Source: Sporosarcina sp. (lineage in GTDB: Bacteria; Bacillota; Bacilli; Bacillales_A; Planococcaceae). Taken from it: a DNA stretch of 64,000 nucleotides. Position numbers and translations under genes: made by a program. The notes under the pieces were generated by a model. It worked only from the letters and a program-made list of their open reading frames with translations. It was not told where the DNA came from and ran no database searches. The stretch lies in contig JAPFCR010000012.1 of the NCBI GenBank assembly GCA_026169375.1, positions 22,182 through 86,181 on the forward strand. Direction: 5' to 3'. The first letter of the stretch is position 1. Every line of letters starts with the position of its first letter. This document shows positions 1-8,243 of the stretch, piece after piece.

Positions 1-511
1 TCTCAAACATAATGGATCCGACCGCAAAAACTAAAATCATAATTGGCGGCGCAATAGATTCGTTTAGGCTATCAATTGCACCTTTTTCATACTTTTTAGC
101 GAAAACACTTGCGAAATAAACAATAATAATAATTTTTGCAACTTCAGAAGGCTGTATATTAATACCTGCAATATTTATCAACCTTTGGGCACCAAGTTGT
201 TCTCTACCATAGCCAAATATATGAACAGAAAAAAGCAAAATGAGCATGCCAATTACCGAAGTCATCATGAGCTTCTTCCGCTTAAAATTCTTATAAGGGA
301 AGAATGCCGCAACTAGAAATGTTGGAAAAGCTAATGCTAAGTTGAATACTTGTCTTCGAAAAAAATGATCAGGTGCAAAATCATATCGCCCTACCGCCCA
401 TACTAAACTTGAACTATAAATCATGACAAGACCAAACAAGCATAAAATTAAGTACACGAAAAAGAGCGGAAAATCAAAATTTCTTAAAAATTGTTTAACA
501 TAATTACGCAT
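1..511 (-). CDS. ftsW: FtsW cell-division SEDS glycosyltransferase, N-terminal part only
   Basis: Peptidoglycan glycosyltransferase of the SEDS family, which builds septal wall with a class B penicillin-binding protein. About 170 codons can be read from ATG at 511 before the left edge cuts the gene. The N-terminus is MRNYVKQFLRNF, then a first membrane segment ending in MIYSSS, which is typical of FtsW/RodA/SpoVE. A second hydrophobic pair follows, then the family signature GINIQPSEVAK. FtsW is preferred over RodA or SpoVE because ylaN lies just upstream on the same strand, as in B. subtilis. The C-terminal two thirds lie outside the window. Confidence 0.88.
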   Translation of the reverse strand, partial: MRNYVKQFLRNFDFPLFFVYLILCLFGLVMIYSSSLVWAVGRYDFAPDHFFRRQVFNLALAFPTFLVAAFFPYKNFKRKKLMMTSVIGMLILLFSVHIFGYGREQLGAQRLINIAGINIQPSEVAKIIIIVYFASVFAKKYEKGAIDSLNESIAPPIMILVFAVGSIMFE

Positions 512-699
512 AAAATAAACCTCTTCTTCTTTATTAATCAACTTAAAGTTGTTTGTTTGATTTGTTGGTTATTACCCCTGAAGGTCATCATTTATAAGCA
601 GTTCATTCAAATAATACCTAAATAACAAGAAAAGGTAAATCTTTTTCGTATTGATTTCTGCTTAGTAAATGAATCATCAAGCGCCTCTGATAAATAGTT

Positions 700-737
700 A
701 AACAAAAAACTCAAACTGTATAGTAGAGTTTGAGTCT
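700..737 (-). terminator. Intrinsic terminator after ylaN
   Basis: A perfect 9-bp inverted repeat (ACTCAAACT at 709-717, AGTTTGAGT at 727-735), followed on the minus strand by a T-rich tract, lies six bases past the ylaN stop. It separates ylaN from ftsW. Confidence 0.75.
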
Positions 738-742
738 TCTGC

Positions 743-1024
743 TTATTTTTTCGTATATAAATCGTGTAAGACTGTCATTTCTTTCTCAAGTGAAGAAAGA
801 ATTTCATTTCCTTGCTTTCGCTCAATTAGCCCAAGCTTCACTGCAAAGTCAATTTCCCGAGCCAGTCCAAACATCTGAGTATCTAGTACCTCTTCGTATA
901 ATGGACATTGAGGCATCGTCAAGTGATCCATTTGCACTTTAATCAGTTGCGCGATTTTATCGGCATCTTCTTGCAGTTGTATCATGGCTTTTTCTTGATA
1001 AGTTTCTTTTGTTTCTATATCCAT
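743..1024 (-). CDS. ylaN: YlaN family protein (UPF0358)
   Basis: Small cytosolic protein of 93 residues, near the usual family length of about 92. The conserved block [20 protein letters not shown], followed by [13 protein letters not shown], is the strongest YlaN signature. B. subtilis YlaN has been linked to cell shape and iron homeostasis (a Fur partner); that is family knowledge. The start is set at ATG 1024, which has a G-rich Shine-Dalgarno (GGGGGGCG) at suitable distance. An upstream in-frame ATG at 1039 would place the start inside that site. It sits between ftsW and the ylaL-ylaI pair, as in related genomes. Confidence 0.9.
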   Translation of the reverse strand: MDIETKETYQEKAMIQLQEDADKIAQLIKVQMDHLTMPQCPLYEEVLDTQMFGLAREIDFAVKLGLIERKQGNEILSSLEKEMTVLHDLYTKK

Positions 1025-1270
1025 GAGGACGCCCCCCATTATGCTATTATTTCTCGTCGGCTATTCTTAAATTGTATCTTTCACTCCAAAAAAATGCAAG
1101 TAATACCTTTTTAAAATTTTATTTTCCTACATATCTTTGATAAATCTAAATTCTCGAAATATTTTTTATATCTCATTTAATTCTAATAAGATAAGTTATC
1201 ATAGTTTCCTAAAACGCAAGAAAAAGGTATACTAAAAACAGTTCGTTATTTATGTAGGGGGATAATCAAA

Positions 1271-1771
1271 TTGCAAAAAATCATTCAAATCACAGGAAAT
1301 GTACAACATTCAATTACGTTAGATCCAAGTATTTGGATTTTTGATGACCGTCGTATCGATTTAGACGCTTTCTTTCAAGAGGGTTATGTAGAAAAAGATG
1401 AATTAGAAGAATACATGAAAAATATTGGTAAACATTGGTCTCGTGAAATTATGGAAGGTGCTACTTTTCCACCGACTTTAGAAACAGAAAAAGAATTTGA
1501 ACAAACCAAAGAAATCACAGGTACTTATGGTATTTATTTACATCACTTTTTAAAAAACGCAATTCCTAATGAAGACGCTACAACAATTATATTTCAAACT
1601 GAAACAGCAGAAGAATATTCCTTCCCTCTGCATATGACTGAAGAATTTATTTTAAAATACAGCATGGATGGAAAGCCAATTACAGAAGACGGACCCGTTC
1701 ATATTATTTTAAAAGATGGTTCAAATATCGAACAACCACTTAAAAACATCGTGACCGTCAAAATCAGCTAG
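1271..1771 (+). CDS. ylaL: YlaL-like conserved protein
   Basis: Soluble 166-residue protein with no membrane segment or signal peptide. It begins MQKIIQITGNVQHSITLDPS and ends with a predicted beta-rich region. I recognise it from position and overall pattern as the YlaL-type protein found beside ylaI and ylaN in bacilli. Databases often call this family a peptidyl-prolyl isomerase-like protein, but I see no residue pattern that proves activity. Start is TTG at 1271 behind TAGGGGGAT; no better in-frame start is close. The stop codon TAG overlaps the ribosome-binding site of ylaI, so the two are cotranscribed. Confidence 0.6.
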   Translation: MQKIIQITGNVQHSITLDPSIWIFDDRRIDLDAFFQEGYVEKDELEEYMKNIGKHWSREIMEGATFPPTLETEKEFEQTKEITGTYGIYLHHFLKNAIPNEDATTIIFQTETAEEYSFPLHMTEEFILKYSMDGKPITEDGPVHIILKDGSNIEQPLKNIVTVKIS

Positions 1772-1782
1772 GAGGTTATTTT

Positions 1783-1986
1783 ATGCGCGTCCAATGTGTC
1801 ATTTGCGATGAAATTGAACAGTTACCAGATGAAGCAGCTCTCTCAAAAAAGTTGAGAAACCGACCGATTCATACATTCATGTGTGAGGCTTGCAGCACAA
1901 GAATTAAAGAGAAAACAGTCGCTCGTCTCGACACTGGCAACTTCTCTTTCCGACGCAGTTCACATCCAGTTGAAAAAACCTTTTAA
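1783..1986 (+). CDS. ylaI: YlaI family zinc-ribbon protein (DUF2197)
   Basis: A 67-residue protein with two CxxC pairs (CVICDEIEQ near residue 5 and CEAC near residue 35), the expected zinc ribbon of the YlaI family. Function is unknown. ATG at 1783 follows a strong AGGAGG that overlaps the end of ylaL, so translation is probably coupled. The gene ends just before a bidirectional terminator shared with convergent ylaH. Confidence 0.85.
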   Translation: MRVQCVICDEIEQLPDEAALSKKLRNRPIHTFMCEACSTRIKEKTVARLDTGNFSFRRSSHPVEKTF

Positions 1987-1990
1987 CAAT

Positions 1991-2031
1991 AAAAAGGTTG
2001 TCTCGTCACAAACGACGCAGACAACCTTTTT
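1991..2031. terminator. Bidirectional terminator between ylaI and ylaH
   Basis: Inverted repeat AAAAAGGTTGTCT (1991-2003) and AGACAACCTTTTT (2019-2031) with U-runs on both strands. It lies between convergent ylaI and ylaH. Confidence 0.9.
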
Positions 2032-2046
2032 GTATACCAGTAACTT

Positions 2047-2409
2047 TTAGGTAACTGGATCTTCCTCTCCTTTATGTTCATTCATACGACGCACACGATA
2101 AACAATTAAAATTAACGCCGCTACAATTAAACCTTCCACAATTGGGAGGAAGAACGCAAGAAATGTTAAAATCAGACAACCTAAAAATAAAAAGATATAA
2201 ATAATTAAACTTTGATAAAACTTTAGTTTTTTTGCAAATCCTAATTTATACACTAAAGCAGACATAAGAAACACAACTGCAAAAAGTACATACCCTGCTG
2301 TTGAATAATCCATCTCACCATTTGCTGCCGGCGTTCCTAAAAACTCATAGATGAACCGAGAAATCCCTGACATTCGATTATAGACAAACTCAGTTTCTTG
2401 AGGATTCAT
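2047..2409 (-). CDS. ylaH: YlaH-like membrane protein
   Basis: A 120-residue protein with three predicted membrane segments (roughly 36-55, 65-85 and 88-107), a basic YRVRR after the last one and an acidic tail. This layout and its position directly downstream of typA match YlaH of bacilli. Function is unknown. ATG at 2409 follows AAAGGAATG. It starts 29 bases after the typA stop on the same strand, so it is probably in the typA operon. Confidence 0.8.
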   Translation of the reverse strand: MNPQETEFVYNRMSGISRFIYEFLGTPAANGEMDYSTAGYVLFAVVFLMSALVYKLGFAKKLKFYQSLIIYIFLFLGCLILTFLAFFLPIVEGLIVAALILIVYRVRRMNEHKGEEDPVT

Positions 2410-2438
2410 TTAACACATTCCTTTCACTGCCCTGCGAT

Positions 2439-4283
2439 TCATTCTTTCTCTTTAAATTTTGCTCTTTTTGTTGCACGATCTCGTTCACTTTTACCTAATA
2501 TTTTCTTTCTTAAACGAATTGAAGTCGGTGTTACTTCACAATATTCGTCGTCATTTAAATACTCTAAAGACTCTTCTAATGTCATAATTCTTGGTTTTTT
2601 TATCGTTACAGTTTGATCTTTCGTAGCCGAACGAACATTCGTCATTTGTTTTGCACGTGTTAAGTTTACAGATAAGTCATCATCTCGACTATTTTCACCA
2701 ACAATCATACCTTCATACACTTCTGTTCCGGGTTCAACAAAGATTATTCCACGCTCTTCTACGTGTAAAATGCCATAAGGAGTTGCTTTACCATTTTCCA
2801 TTGATACAAGAACTCCATTTGTTCTTCCACCAACATGACCAGCTACAACCGGTTGATAACTATCAAAAGTATGGTTTAAAATACCGTAACCTCTTGTCAA
2901 CGTTAGGAATTCTGTTGAGTAACCAATCAGTCCACGTGCTGGCACTTGAAATACTAAACGAACTGTTCCTGTCCCGTTATTCACCATGTCGAGCATTTCG
3001 CCTTTTCGTTGTCCAAGCGATTCTATTACAGCTCCCGTATGCTCATCTGGTACTTCAATTTGAACTCTTTCAACTGGCTCACATTTCACACCATCAATTT
3101 CACGCACAATAACTTCCGGTTTAGAAACTTGTAATTCAAAACCTTCACGACGCATATTTTCGATTAAAATCGACAAATGTAACTCTCCACGTCCTGATAC
3201 AATCCATGAATCTGCACTTGCTGATTCTACACGTAAAGAGACATCTGTTTGTAGCTGCGCATGTAAACGTTCCTCAATTTGTCTAGCCGTTACCCATTTA
3301 CCTTCTCGTCCAGCAAACGGACTGTTATTGACTAAAAACGTCATTTGTAGTGTTGGTTCGTCAATGTGTAATGTTGGTAATGCTTCTGGATGCTCAACTG
3401 GACAAATTGTATCGCTGACGTCGATGCCTTCAATGCCCGAGACTGCCACAAGATCTCCTGCGTAAGCTTCTTCGATTTCAACTCTTTTTAAACCAAGGAA
3501 TCCAGCTAATTTTGTGATTCTAAAGTTTTTAGTCGTTCCGTCACGCTTAATGAGTGTAACTTGTTGTCCTACTTTTATCGTTCCACGGAATACACGACCA
3601 ATCCCGATTCGACCGACATAATCATTATAATCTAATAAAGAAACTTGGAACTGCAAAGGCTCGTCCTTGTTATCAATCGGTGCAGAAATATGCTCGATAA
3701 TTGAATCATAAAGCACTTCTAATGTCTCTTCTTGATCTTCTGGATTAGACGATAAACTTGCTGTACCATTGAATCCTGATGCATAAATCACTGGGAAATC
3801 AAGTTGCTCATCATTTGCATCAAGTTCAATAAATAACTCTAATACTTCATCAACAACTTCTTCTGGTCTTGCGAACTCACGGTCAATTTTGTTTACAACA
3901 ACAATTGGCTGTAAGTTTTGTTCTAATGCTTTCTTTAATACAAAACGCGTTTGAGGCATGCAGCCTTCATAAGAGTCAACCACTAAAATAACTCCATCAA
4001 CCATCTTTAAAATTCGTTCAACTTCTCCGCCAAAATCAGCGTGACCTGGTGTATCTAAAATATTGATTTTTGTATCTTTGTATTCAATTGCAGTGTTCTT
4101 CGCTAAAATTGTAATGCCTCGTTCACGTTCGATGTCATCAGAATCCATCGCTCGATCATCTACTTGTTCATTTGACCGGAAAATCCCCGATTGTTTTAAT
4201 AATTGGTCAACAAGCGTCGTTTTTCCGTGATCGACGTGTGCAATAATCGCAATATTTCTTAAATCAGCACGTTCTATAGTCAT
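2439..4283 (-). CDS. typA: TypA/BipA ribosome-associated translational GTPase
   Basis: 614-residue GTPase related to EF-G, acting on ribosomes during stress and 50S assembly. Visible motifs are the P-loop AHVDHGKTTL (about residues 15-24), switch II DTPGHADFGGEVER, and the specificity motif NKID. The C-terminal BipA-specific domain includes RGLIGYSTEFLT. Full family length. ATG at 4283. In B. subtilis this gene is ylaG, followed by ylaH, exactly as here. No damage seen. Confidence 0.97.
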   Translation of the reverse strand: MTIERADLRNIAIIAHVDHGKTTLVDQLLKQSGIFRSNEQVDDRAMDSDDIERERGITILAKNTAIEYKDTKINILDTPGHADFGGEVERILKMVDGVILVVDSYEGCMPQTRFVLKKALEQNLQPIVVVNKIDREFARPEEVVDEVLELFIELDANDEQLDFPVIYASGFNGTASLSSNPEDQEETLEVLYDSIIEHISAPIDNKDEPLQFQVSLLDYNDYVGRIGIGRVFRGTIKVGQQVTLIKRDGTTKNFRITKLAGFLGLKRVEIEEAYAGDLVAVSGIEGIDVSDTICPVEHPEALPTLHIDEPTLQMTFLVNNSPFAGREGKWVTARQIEERLHAQLQTDVSLRVESASADSWIVSGRGELHLSILIENMRREGFELQVSKPEVIVREIDGVKCEPVERVQIEVPDEHTGAVIESLGQRKGEMLDMVNNGTGTVRLVFQVPARGLIGYSTEFLTLTRGYGILNHTFDSYQPVVAGHVGGRTNGVLVSMENGKATPYGILHVEERGIIFVEPGTEVYEGMIVGENSRDDDLSVNLTRAKQMTNVRSATKDQTVTIKKPRIMTLEESLEYLNDDEYCEVTPTSIRLRKKILGKSERDRATKRAKFKEKE

Positions 4284-4383
4284 GATTTCACTCCATTAAT
4301 CTTTTTAAGTATGCCTAACTGTGATATTATAGCATAAGTAACAATAATATAACATTTTTTAGAATAGACGGAGGGTTTTAAAA

Positions 4384-4569
4384 TTGAAAGATATTAAATG
4401 GATTTTCGTCTTATATTCACTTGCTGCAGTTTTAGCCATGTGTTTCATCGGTGTTTCGATTGGCCGCAGTAGTTTTCTAGGCATCATCATTTCGATCGTC
4501 GCTTTAATCCTTGTTATGGGTTATGGATTTAAAACAAAGAAAAAAATGCGAGAAGCTGGTACATTATAA
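4384..4569 (+). CDS. ylaF: YlaF-like two-helix membrane protein (DUF5325)
   Basis: A 61-residue protein of two membrane helices (about 6-25 and 29-49) separated by GRSS, with a basic tail KTKKKMRE. It is divergent from typA, as in B. subtilis, and has the family length. Start is TTG at 4384 behind GGAGGG. Function unknown. A terminator follows at 4611-4646. Confidence 0.75.
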   Translation: MKDIKWIFVLYSLAAVLAMCFIGVSIGRSSFLGIIISIVALILVMGYGFKTKKKMREAGTL

Positions 4570-4610
4570 TCCATATTTTAACGTAACCGACTTCAATAAA
4601 ACTTGCTACA

Positions 4611-4646
4611 AACTGCTCGGATTCTTTCAAAATCGAGCAGTTTTTT
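4611..4646 (+). terminator. Terminator after ylaF
   Basis: Inverted repeat around CTGCTCG and CGAGCAG with one bulge, then seven T residues on the plus strand. The stem abuts the stop of the convergent suhB-type gene. Confidence 0.85.
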
Positions 4647-5437
4647 TATTTCAATTCAATATAATTGCTTAATAATTCTTCATGTAATTTTGGTCGCGCA
4701 AGGATAAATGAGTTTGATGTTAACAAACTCGGCATCTCTCCACTTAAACTTGAAGGTAACGCCCCAACTTCTTTTGCAATTACCATTCCCCCAGCGATAT
4801 CCCATGGTGATAATCTTACTGATATGTAAGCATCTAACTTCCCTGATATGACATACGCCATTTCAAGAGCAGCTGAACCATAAGAGCGTGTGCCGCGGCA
4901 TTCTTGGATCATATTGAGTAGTTTTTTATGATTGATATGCTGATTAGGCGCTAGCCATCTTGCATTGATGCCGATCATTGCTGTATGAACTGAACTTTCC
5001 CCAACTTGTGGTAAACGCTCATCATTTACAAATGCGCCTCCGCCTTTTTTTGCAGCATACAATTCATCTCGAACAATATCATAAATATAACCAAGCATAC
5101 CAATACCATCTTTATAAATCCCGACTGTAATCGCAAAGTTACGCTTTTGGTGTACAAAGTTCGTCGTCCCGTCGATCGGGTCCACTAGCCATGTCACACC
5201 ATTTAACGACGTAACTTGGTCGCCAAATCCTTCTTCCCCTAAAATTTGATGTGTTGGATAAACTGATTGGATATGTCTAATGAAAAACTGTTCAATCTCT
5301 TGGTCAATATTTGTTACTAAATCATTCACATTCGATTTAGATTCAACTTGAATGCGTTGATAAAAAGAAAGCCTAATTTTGTGTCCCGCTTCTTTAATTA
5401 AAGACTTTGCATATCGATCTACTTCATTCCAATCCAC
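4646..5437 (-). CDS. suhB: Inositol-monophosphatase family phosphatase (SuhB/YktC type)
   Basis: Mg-dependent phosphatase of the IMPase fold, about 263 residues. Metal-binding motifs are visible: GEEGFGDQ near residue 70, WLVDPIDGTTNFVHQ near residue 87, and the C-terminal PWDIAGG. The likely substrate is a sugar or inositol phosphate; the exact one cannot be read. Start is GTG at 5437 behind GGAAGGATGGGG. A longer reading from 5491 is rejected because it would run through a terminator hairpin. It corresponds to yktC of B. subtilis and sits near yktB and yktA. Confidence 0.9.
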   Translation of the reverse strand: MDWNEVDRYAKSLIKEAGHKIRLSFYQRIQVESKSNVNDLVTNIDQEIEQFFIRHIQSVYPTHQILGEEGFGDQVTSLNGVTWLVDPIDGTTNFVHQKRNFAITVGIYKDGIGMLGYIYDIVRDELYAAKKGGGAFVNDERLPQVGESSVHTAMIGINARWLAPNQHINHKKLLNMIQECRGTRSYGSAALEMAYVISGKLDAYISVRLSPWDIAGGMVIAKEVGALPSSLSGEMPSLLTSNSFILARPKLHEELLSNYIELK

Positions 5438-5480
5438 TAGAACCCCATCCTTCCTTCGTGACCCTTCTATCCAGTATAGC

Positions 5481-5540
5481 AAAAAAGACATTCATTTACA
5501 CAGTTCCCTAGTCGAGAATGTGTTATTGAATGTCTTTTTC
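5481..5540 (-). terminator. Terminator between small gene 5555-5752 and suhB
   Basis: Long inverted repeat: AAGACATTCA near 5485-5494 pairs with TGAATGTCTT at 5527-5536, with an inner TGTG/CACA extension, followed on the minus strand by TTTTTT. Its position supports the downstream suhB start at 5437. Confidence 0.8.
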
Positions 5541-5554
5541 TTCCCTTTTGCCAT

Positions 5555-5752
5555 TTACGCGAATCCATTTAATGATTTTAACTCCTGATGAATTTCAACC
5601 AATCGGTTCTTACTTTGTTGTTGTTCTTTTTCATTATGATGTTCCATCGCATCAAACAAAGTCGCTAATTCATAGTCCAGTTCTAATCGTAGCACTTTAA
5701 TGTATTCCTTCTCAACATCAGCTTTTCGAATAACATGAACGACTTGTTTCAT
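5555..5752 (-). CDS. Small hypothetical protein, probably helical
   Basis: A charged protein of about 65 residues rich in Glu, Lys and Gln, likely forming two helices (one around LRLELDYELATLFDAME). It resembles small ykzI-type genes beside yktBC in bacilli, but I do not recognise it firmly. Three consecutive ATG codons (5758, 5755, 5752) follow AAAGGGG. The last or middle one has the best spacing, so the third was taken. It ends before its own terminator. Confidence 0.6.
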   Translation of the reverse strand: MKQVVHVIRKADVEKEYIKVLRLELDYELATLFDAMEHHNEKEQQQSKNRLVEIHQELKSLNGFA

Positions 5753-5840
5753 CATCATACACCCCTTTATTATTAACGTATGTAACCAAGAGGAAAATCC
5801 TTAGTTACAAGCCCTGTTAAAAATACTATTCCCAAACTTT

Positions 5841-5849
5841 TGTTATAAT
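5841..5849 (+). promoter_or_regulatory. Extended -10 promoter for the yktB leader
   Basis: TGTTATAAT at 5841-5849 is an extended -10 match. No convincing -35 is seen. A start near 5856 would give a leader of about 230 nt before the yktB GTG. Confidence 0.45.
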
Positions 5850-5863
5850 AAACGTGTGATAAA

Positions 5864-6062
5864 ATGAAACTTCAATCAGTGAGGGATTTTTCCCACTGTT
5901 GAAGAGGAACACAAGCTAAAAGCCTCACGTCCTGTGACAACGCTTTTATAATCAACTTCATGTTGGTCTAAACCAATAATCAATCGGGATCTTACGGGCA
6001 GTTGCACCTTCCCTCTCCCTACTTAAGTTTTGAGGTGACGGCTTATTACTGGTTTATGAGAG
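5864..6062 (+). repeat. Structured intergenic element, copy A (yktB 5' leader)
   Basis: This stretch lies between a probable promoter and the yktB ribosome-binding site. It can form several hairpins: CTTCAATCAGTG with CACTGTTGAAG (5869-5904), AAAAGC with GCTTTT (about 5918-5947), TTGGT with ACCAA (about 5963-5976), and CACCT with AGGTG further on. Its first part (TGAAACTTCAATCAGTGA) and its AATCGGG and ACGGGCAGTTG blocks recur in inverted orientation at 56195-56391. It therefore belongs to a dispersed family rather than being unique leader sequence. Confidence 0.65.
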
Positions 6063-6085
6063 ATAAAATAAAGGAGGAAAAAATC

Positions 6086-6721
6086 GTGACATCAACTAAT
6101 TCTTTTTGGAAAAATGAAGACTTTACCTTATTTACAATAGATGGTCTGGATAATCGGATGCAAGCACTCCAAACGAACGTTCAGCCGAAGTTCAAACAAC
6201 TTGGGAGAATATTTTCGGATAAATTATCAGCACGTGGAAGTGGCGAATTCTTTCCGCACGTTGCCAAACACGCAAGAAGAACTGTGAATCCACCTACTGA
6301 TAGCTGGGTTGCCATGGCTCCTTCAAAAAGGGGATATAAAGCGCTTCCACACTTTCAAATCGGACTTTGGAAAACGCATTTATTCATCATCGTTGCAGTC
6401 ATTTACGAAAATCCAGACAAAAAGGGAATTGCTGAACGGCTAGAGAACAACCAAAAGCGATTATTAACACTGCCTTCATCTTACGTCTTGTCTGGTGATC
6501 ACATGAAACCAGACGCCAATTCGATTCAAAATCTCGGAGAAGCTGGACTCAATAAATTACTAACACGTCTTCAAACAGTGAAAAAAGCTGAATTTCTTGT
6601 TGGTCGCCATTTATCAAAAGAAGATGCCATCAAAATGACTGAACAACAATTTCTCCAATTTACAGAGGAAACAATCGATCAACTATTGCCGATTTATGAC
6701 ATCATCACAAATAATTATTAA
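6086..6721 (+). CDS. yktB: YktB family protein (UPF0637)
   Basis: Soluble protein of 211 residues, matching the family length. The early pattern FWKNEDFTLFTIDGLDNRM and the following QPKFKQLG identify UPF0637. Function unknown. GTG at 6086 is chosen because AAGGAGGAAAA precedes it and the family normally starts just before this motif. An upstream in-frame ATG at 6002 would lie inside the structured leader element. Neighbouring yktA and the suhB/yktC gene support the identity. A strong bidirectional terminator follows. Confidence 0.88.
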   Translation: MTSTNSFWKNEDFTLFTIDGLDNRMQALQTNVQPKFKQLGRIFSDKLSARGSGEFFPHVAKHARRTVNPPTDSWVAMAPSKRGYKALPHFQIGLWKTHLFIIVAVIYENPDKKGIAERLENNQKRLLTLPSSYVLSGDHMKPDANSIQNLGEAGLNKLLTRLQTVKKAEFLVGRHLSKEDAIKMTEQQFLQFTEETIDQLLPIYDIITNNY

Positions 6722-6814
6722 TGCTTTTAGCGATTAATAGTAGGATATGTACAATATATACAAATCATGCAATGTAATTTTCATCAAATGTGATTCACTT
6801 AATTTTACCATCAT

Positions 6815-6858
6815 AAAAGCCAGGAATGTCCTATAGTCTTAGACATTCCTGGCTTTTC
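6815..6858. terminator. Bidirectional terminator between yktB and yktA
   Basis: Perfect 16-bp inverted repeat, AAAAGCCAGGAATGTC and GACATTCCTGGCTTTT. It serves convergent yktB and yktA. Confidence 0.93.
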
Positions 6859-6876
6859 ATCATTTATTAATGAAAA

Positions 6877-7149
6877 TTAACTCCCTTTAATTAACTCTTC
6901 AGCGCTTCCTGTTTTCGCATCTCTTACAATAGGATAGCCTTTATAACCGCTCGCTCTTTCAAATTCTCTAAACAACGTCTTCTCTTCAGATTTAGACGGC
7001 ACAACTTTCTTGAATTGTTGATAAGCAGCGATTACCTTTCCTTTTTCAATACCTTCTTCGTAAGCACGCTCAATTACACTATAAAATTCTGTTACTTTAA
7101 TAATTTCATTCGTTGACCAATCAGTCCGGAGTGGGTAATTGTAGTTCAT
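6877..7149 (-). CDS. yktA: YktA family protein (UPF0223)
   Basis: A 90-residue soluble protein starting MNYNYPLRTDWSTNEII, the UPF0223 signature, followed by a helical region with YEEGIEKG. Function unknown. ATG at 7149 has GAGGTGA upstream; a longer reading to 7176 overlaps the preceding gene and is not needed. It starts 19 bases after the nitronate monooxygenase-like gene and is probably cotranscribed with it. Confidence 0.87.
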   Translation of the reverse strand: MNYNYPLRTDWSTNEIIKVTEFYSVIERAYEEGIEKGKVIAAYQQFKKVVPSKSEEKTLFREFERASGYKGYPIVRDAKTGSAEELIKGS

Positions 7150-7168
7150 TGTACGTTCACCTCGTGTT

Positions 7169-8131
7169 TTATCCAAAATTCCATTTTTCTCTAATTTCTT
7201 CCGCTTCTTTTACCATTCGTTTAAATAATTCATCGACTGACGGGACATCTTGGATTAAGCCTGTCACTTGCCCTGCCCAACCATAGCCTTTTTCATCGTC
7301 CCCGTCATAAATAAACTTTTGGTTCGCTTCACCGCTAATATAATCTTTTAACGCTTCGTAATCCGCATTTTCACTTTCCATTTGTAAAATCTTTTCTGTC
7401 CATGGATTTATGAGTGCACGTGCTGGAGCGCCTAACGTTCGTTTGATCACAGTTGTATTTGTTTCATCACTTGAAAGCAATGCGTTTATGTACGCTTCAG
7501 AAGCATGAATACATTCTTTTGTTGCGATAAAACGCGTTCCCATTTCAATACCTTCCGCGCCTAAAGCATGCGCCGCCATCCATCCTCGACCATCTCCGAT
7601 TCCGCCTGATGCAATGACTGGAATCGAAACTGCATCGACAACTTGTGGTGTTAGCACCATTGTTCCAATATCGTCACGTCCGAGATGTCCGCCACCTTCT
7701 TGACCAACGACCATTACGGCATCAGCACCTAATTCTTCTGCTTTTTCAGCTTGGCGTTTTGCTGCAACCAGTACAAGCTTTTTCACATTTGTATCTTTTA
7801 ACTGTTCAAAAAATGGTGTTGGATTGCCGCCTGTGATTGACATGACTTCCACACCTTCTTCTAAAGCAGCATCTACCATATGCGCATACGGTCGGCCGCG
7901 TTGCCCGATTGCAAAGTTTACACCGAATGGTTGATCCGTTAATTGCTTCACTTTACGAATTTCTTCTCGTAATGCTTCAGGTGACTTTAAACTCATTGCG
8001 GTAATTTGCCCAAGCCCTCCTGCGTTTGATACCGCAGCACAAAGGTCTGAATACGCTAAATGAGCAAGTCCTCCTTGAATAATCGGATATTTAATGCCAA
8101 ATTTTTCAGTTACTCTTGTTGTCCATTCCAT
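7169..8131 (-). CDS. Nitronate monooxygenase / FMN-dependent 2-nitropropane dioxygenase family
   Basis: 320-residue TIM-barrel flavoenzyme. Motifs seen: PIIQGGLAHLA at the N-terminus, the FMN-binding GQEGGGHLGRDD near residue 142, and SGGIGDGRGWMAA near 173, as in NMO/YrpB and FabK-like enzymes. Nitronate oxidation is family knowledge; FabK activity (enoyl-ACP reduction) cannot be excluded from sequence alone. ATG at 8131 follows GGGGGTGC. A terminator upstream isolates it from the deacetylase gene, and yktA follows in the same direction. Confidence 0.85.
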   Translation of the reverse strand: MEWTTRVTEKFGIKYPIIQGGLAHLAYSDLCAAVSNAGGLGQITAMSLKSPEALREEIRKVKQLTDQPFGVNFAIGQRGRPYAHMVDAALEEGVEVMSITGGNPTPFFEQLKDTNVKKLVLVAAKRQAEKAEELGADAVMVVGQEGGGHLGRDDIGTMVLTPQVVDAVSIPVIASGGIGDGRGWMAAHALGAEGIEMGTRFIATKECIHASEAYINALLSSDETNTTVIKRTLGAPARALINPWTEKILQMESENADYEALKDYISGEANQKFIYDGDDEKGYGWAGQVTGLIQDVPSVDELFKRMVKEAEEIREKWNFG

Positions 8132-8183
8132 TGTAAAGCACCCCCACTAATTACTGTACTACATTCTTTCAGAAAATCCTGTT

Positions 8184-8223
8184 AAAAAAGGTTGGATGAG
8201 TCATTTAGACACACCAACCTTTT
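8184..8223 (-). terminator. Terminator after the deacetylase gene
   Basis: Stem AAAAGGTTGG and CCAACCTTTT with a T-run on the minus strand, just past the stop at 8244. Confidence 0.88.
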
Positions 8224-8243
8224 ATATTCATGTGAAATATAGA

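Noticed and set aside
5438..5491. N-terminal extension of the suhB-type gene
   Set aside because: It would start inside the preceding terminator hairpin; GTG at 5437 has a good ribosome-binding site.
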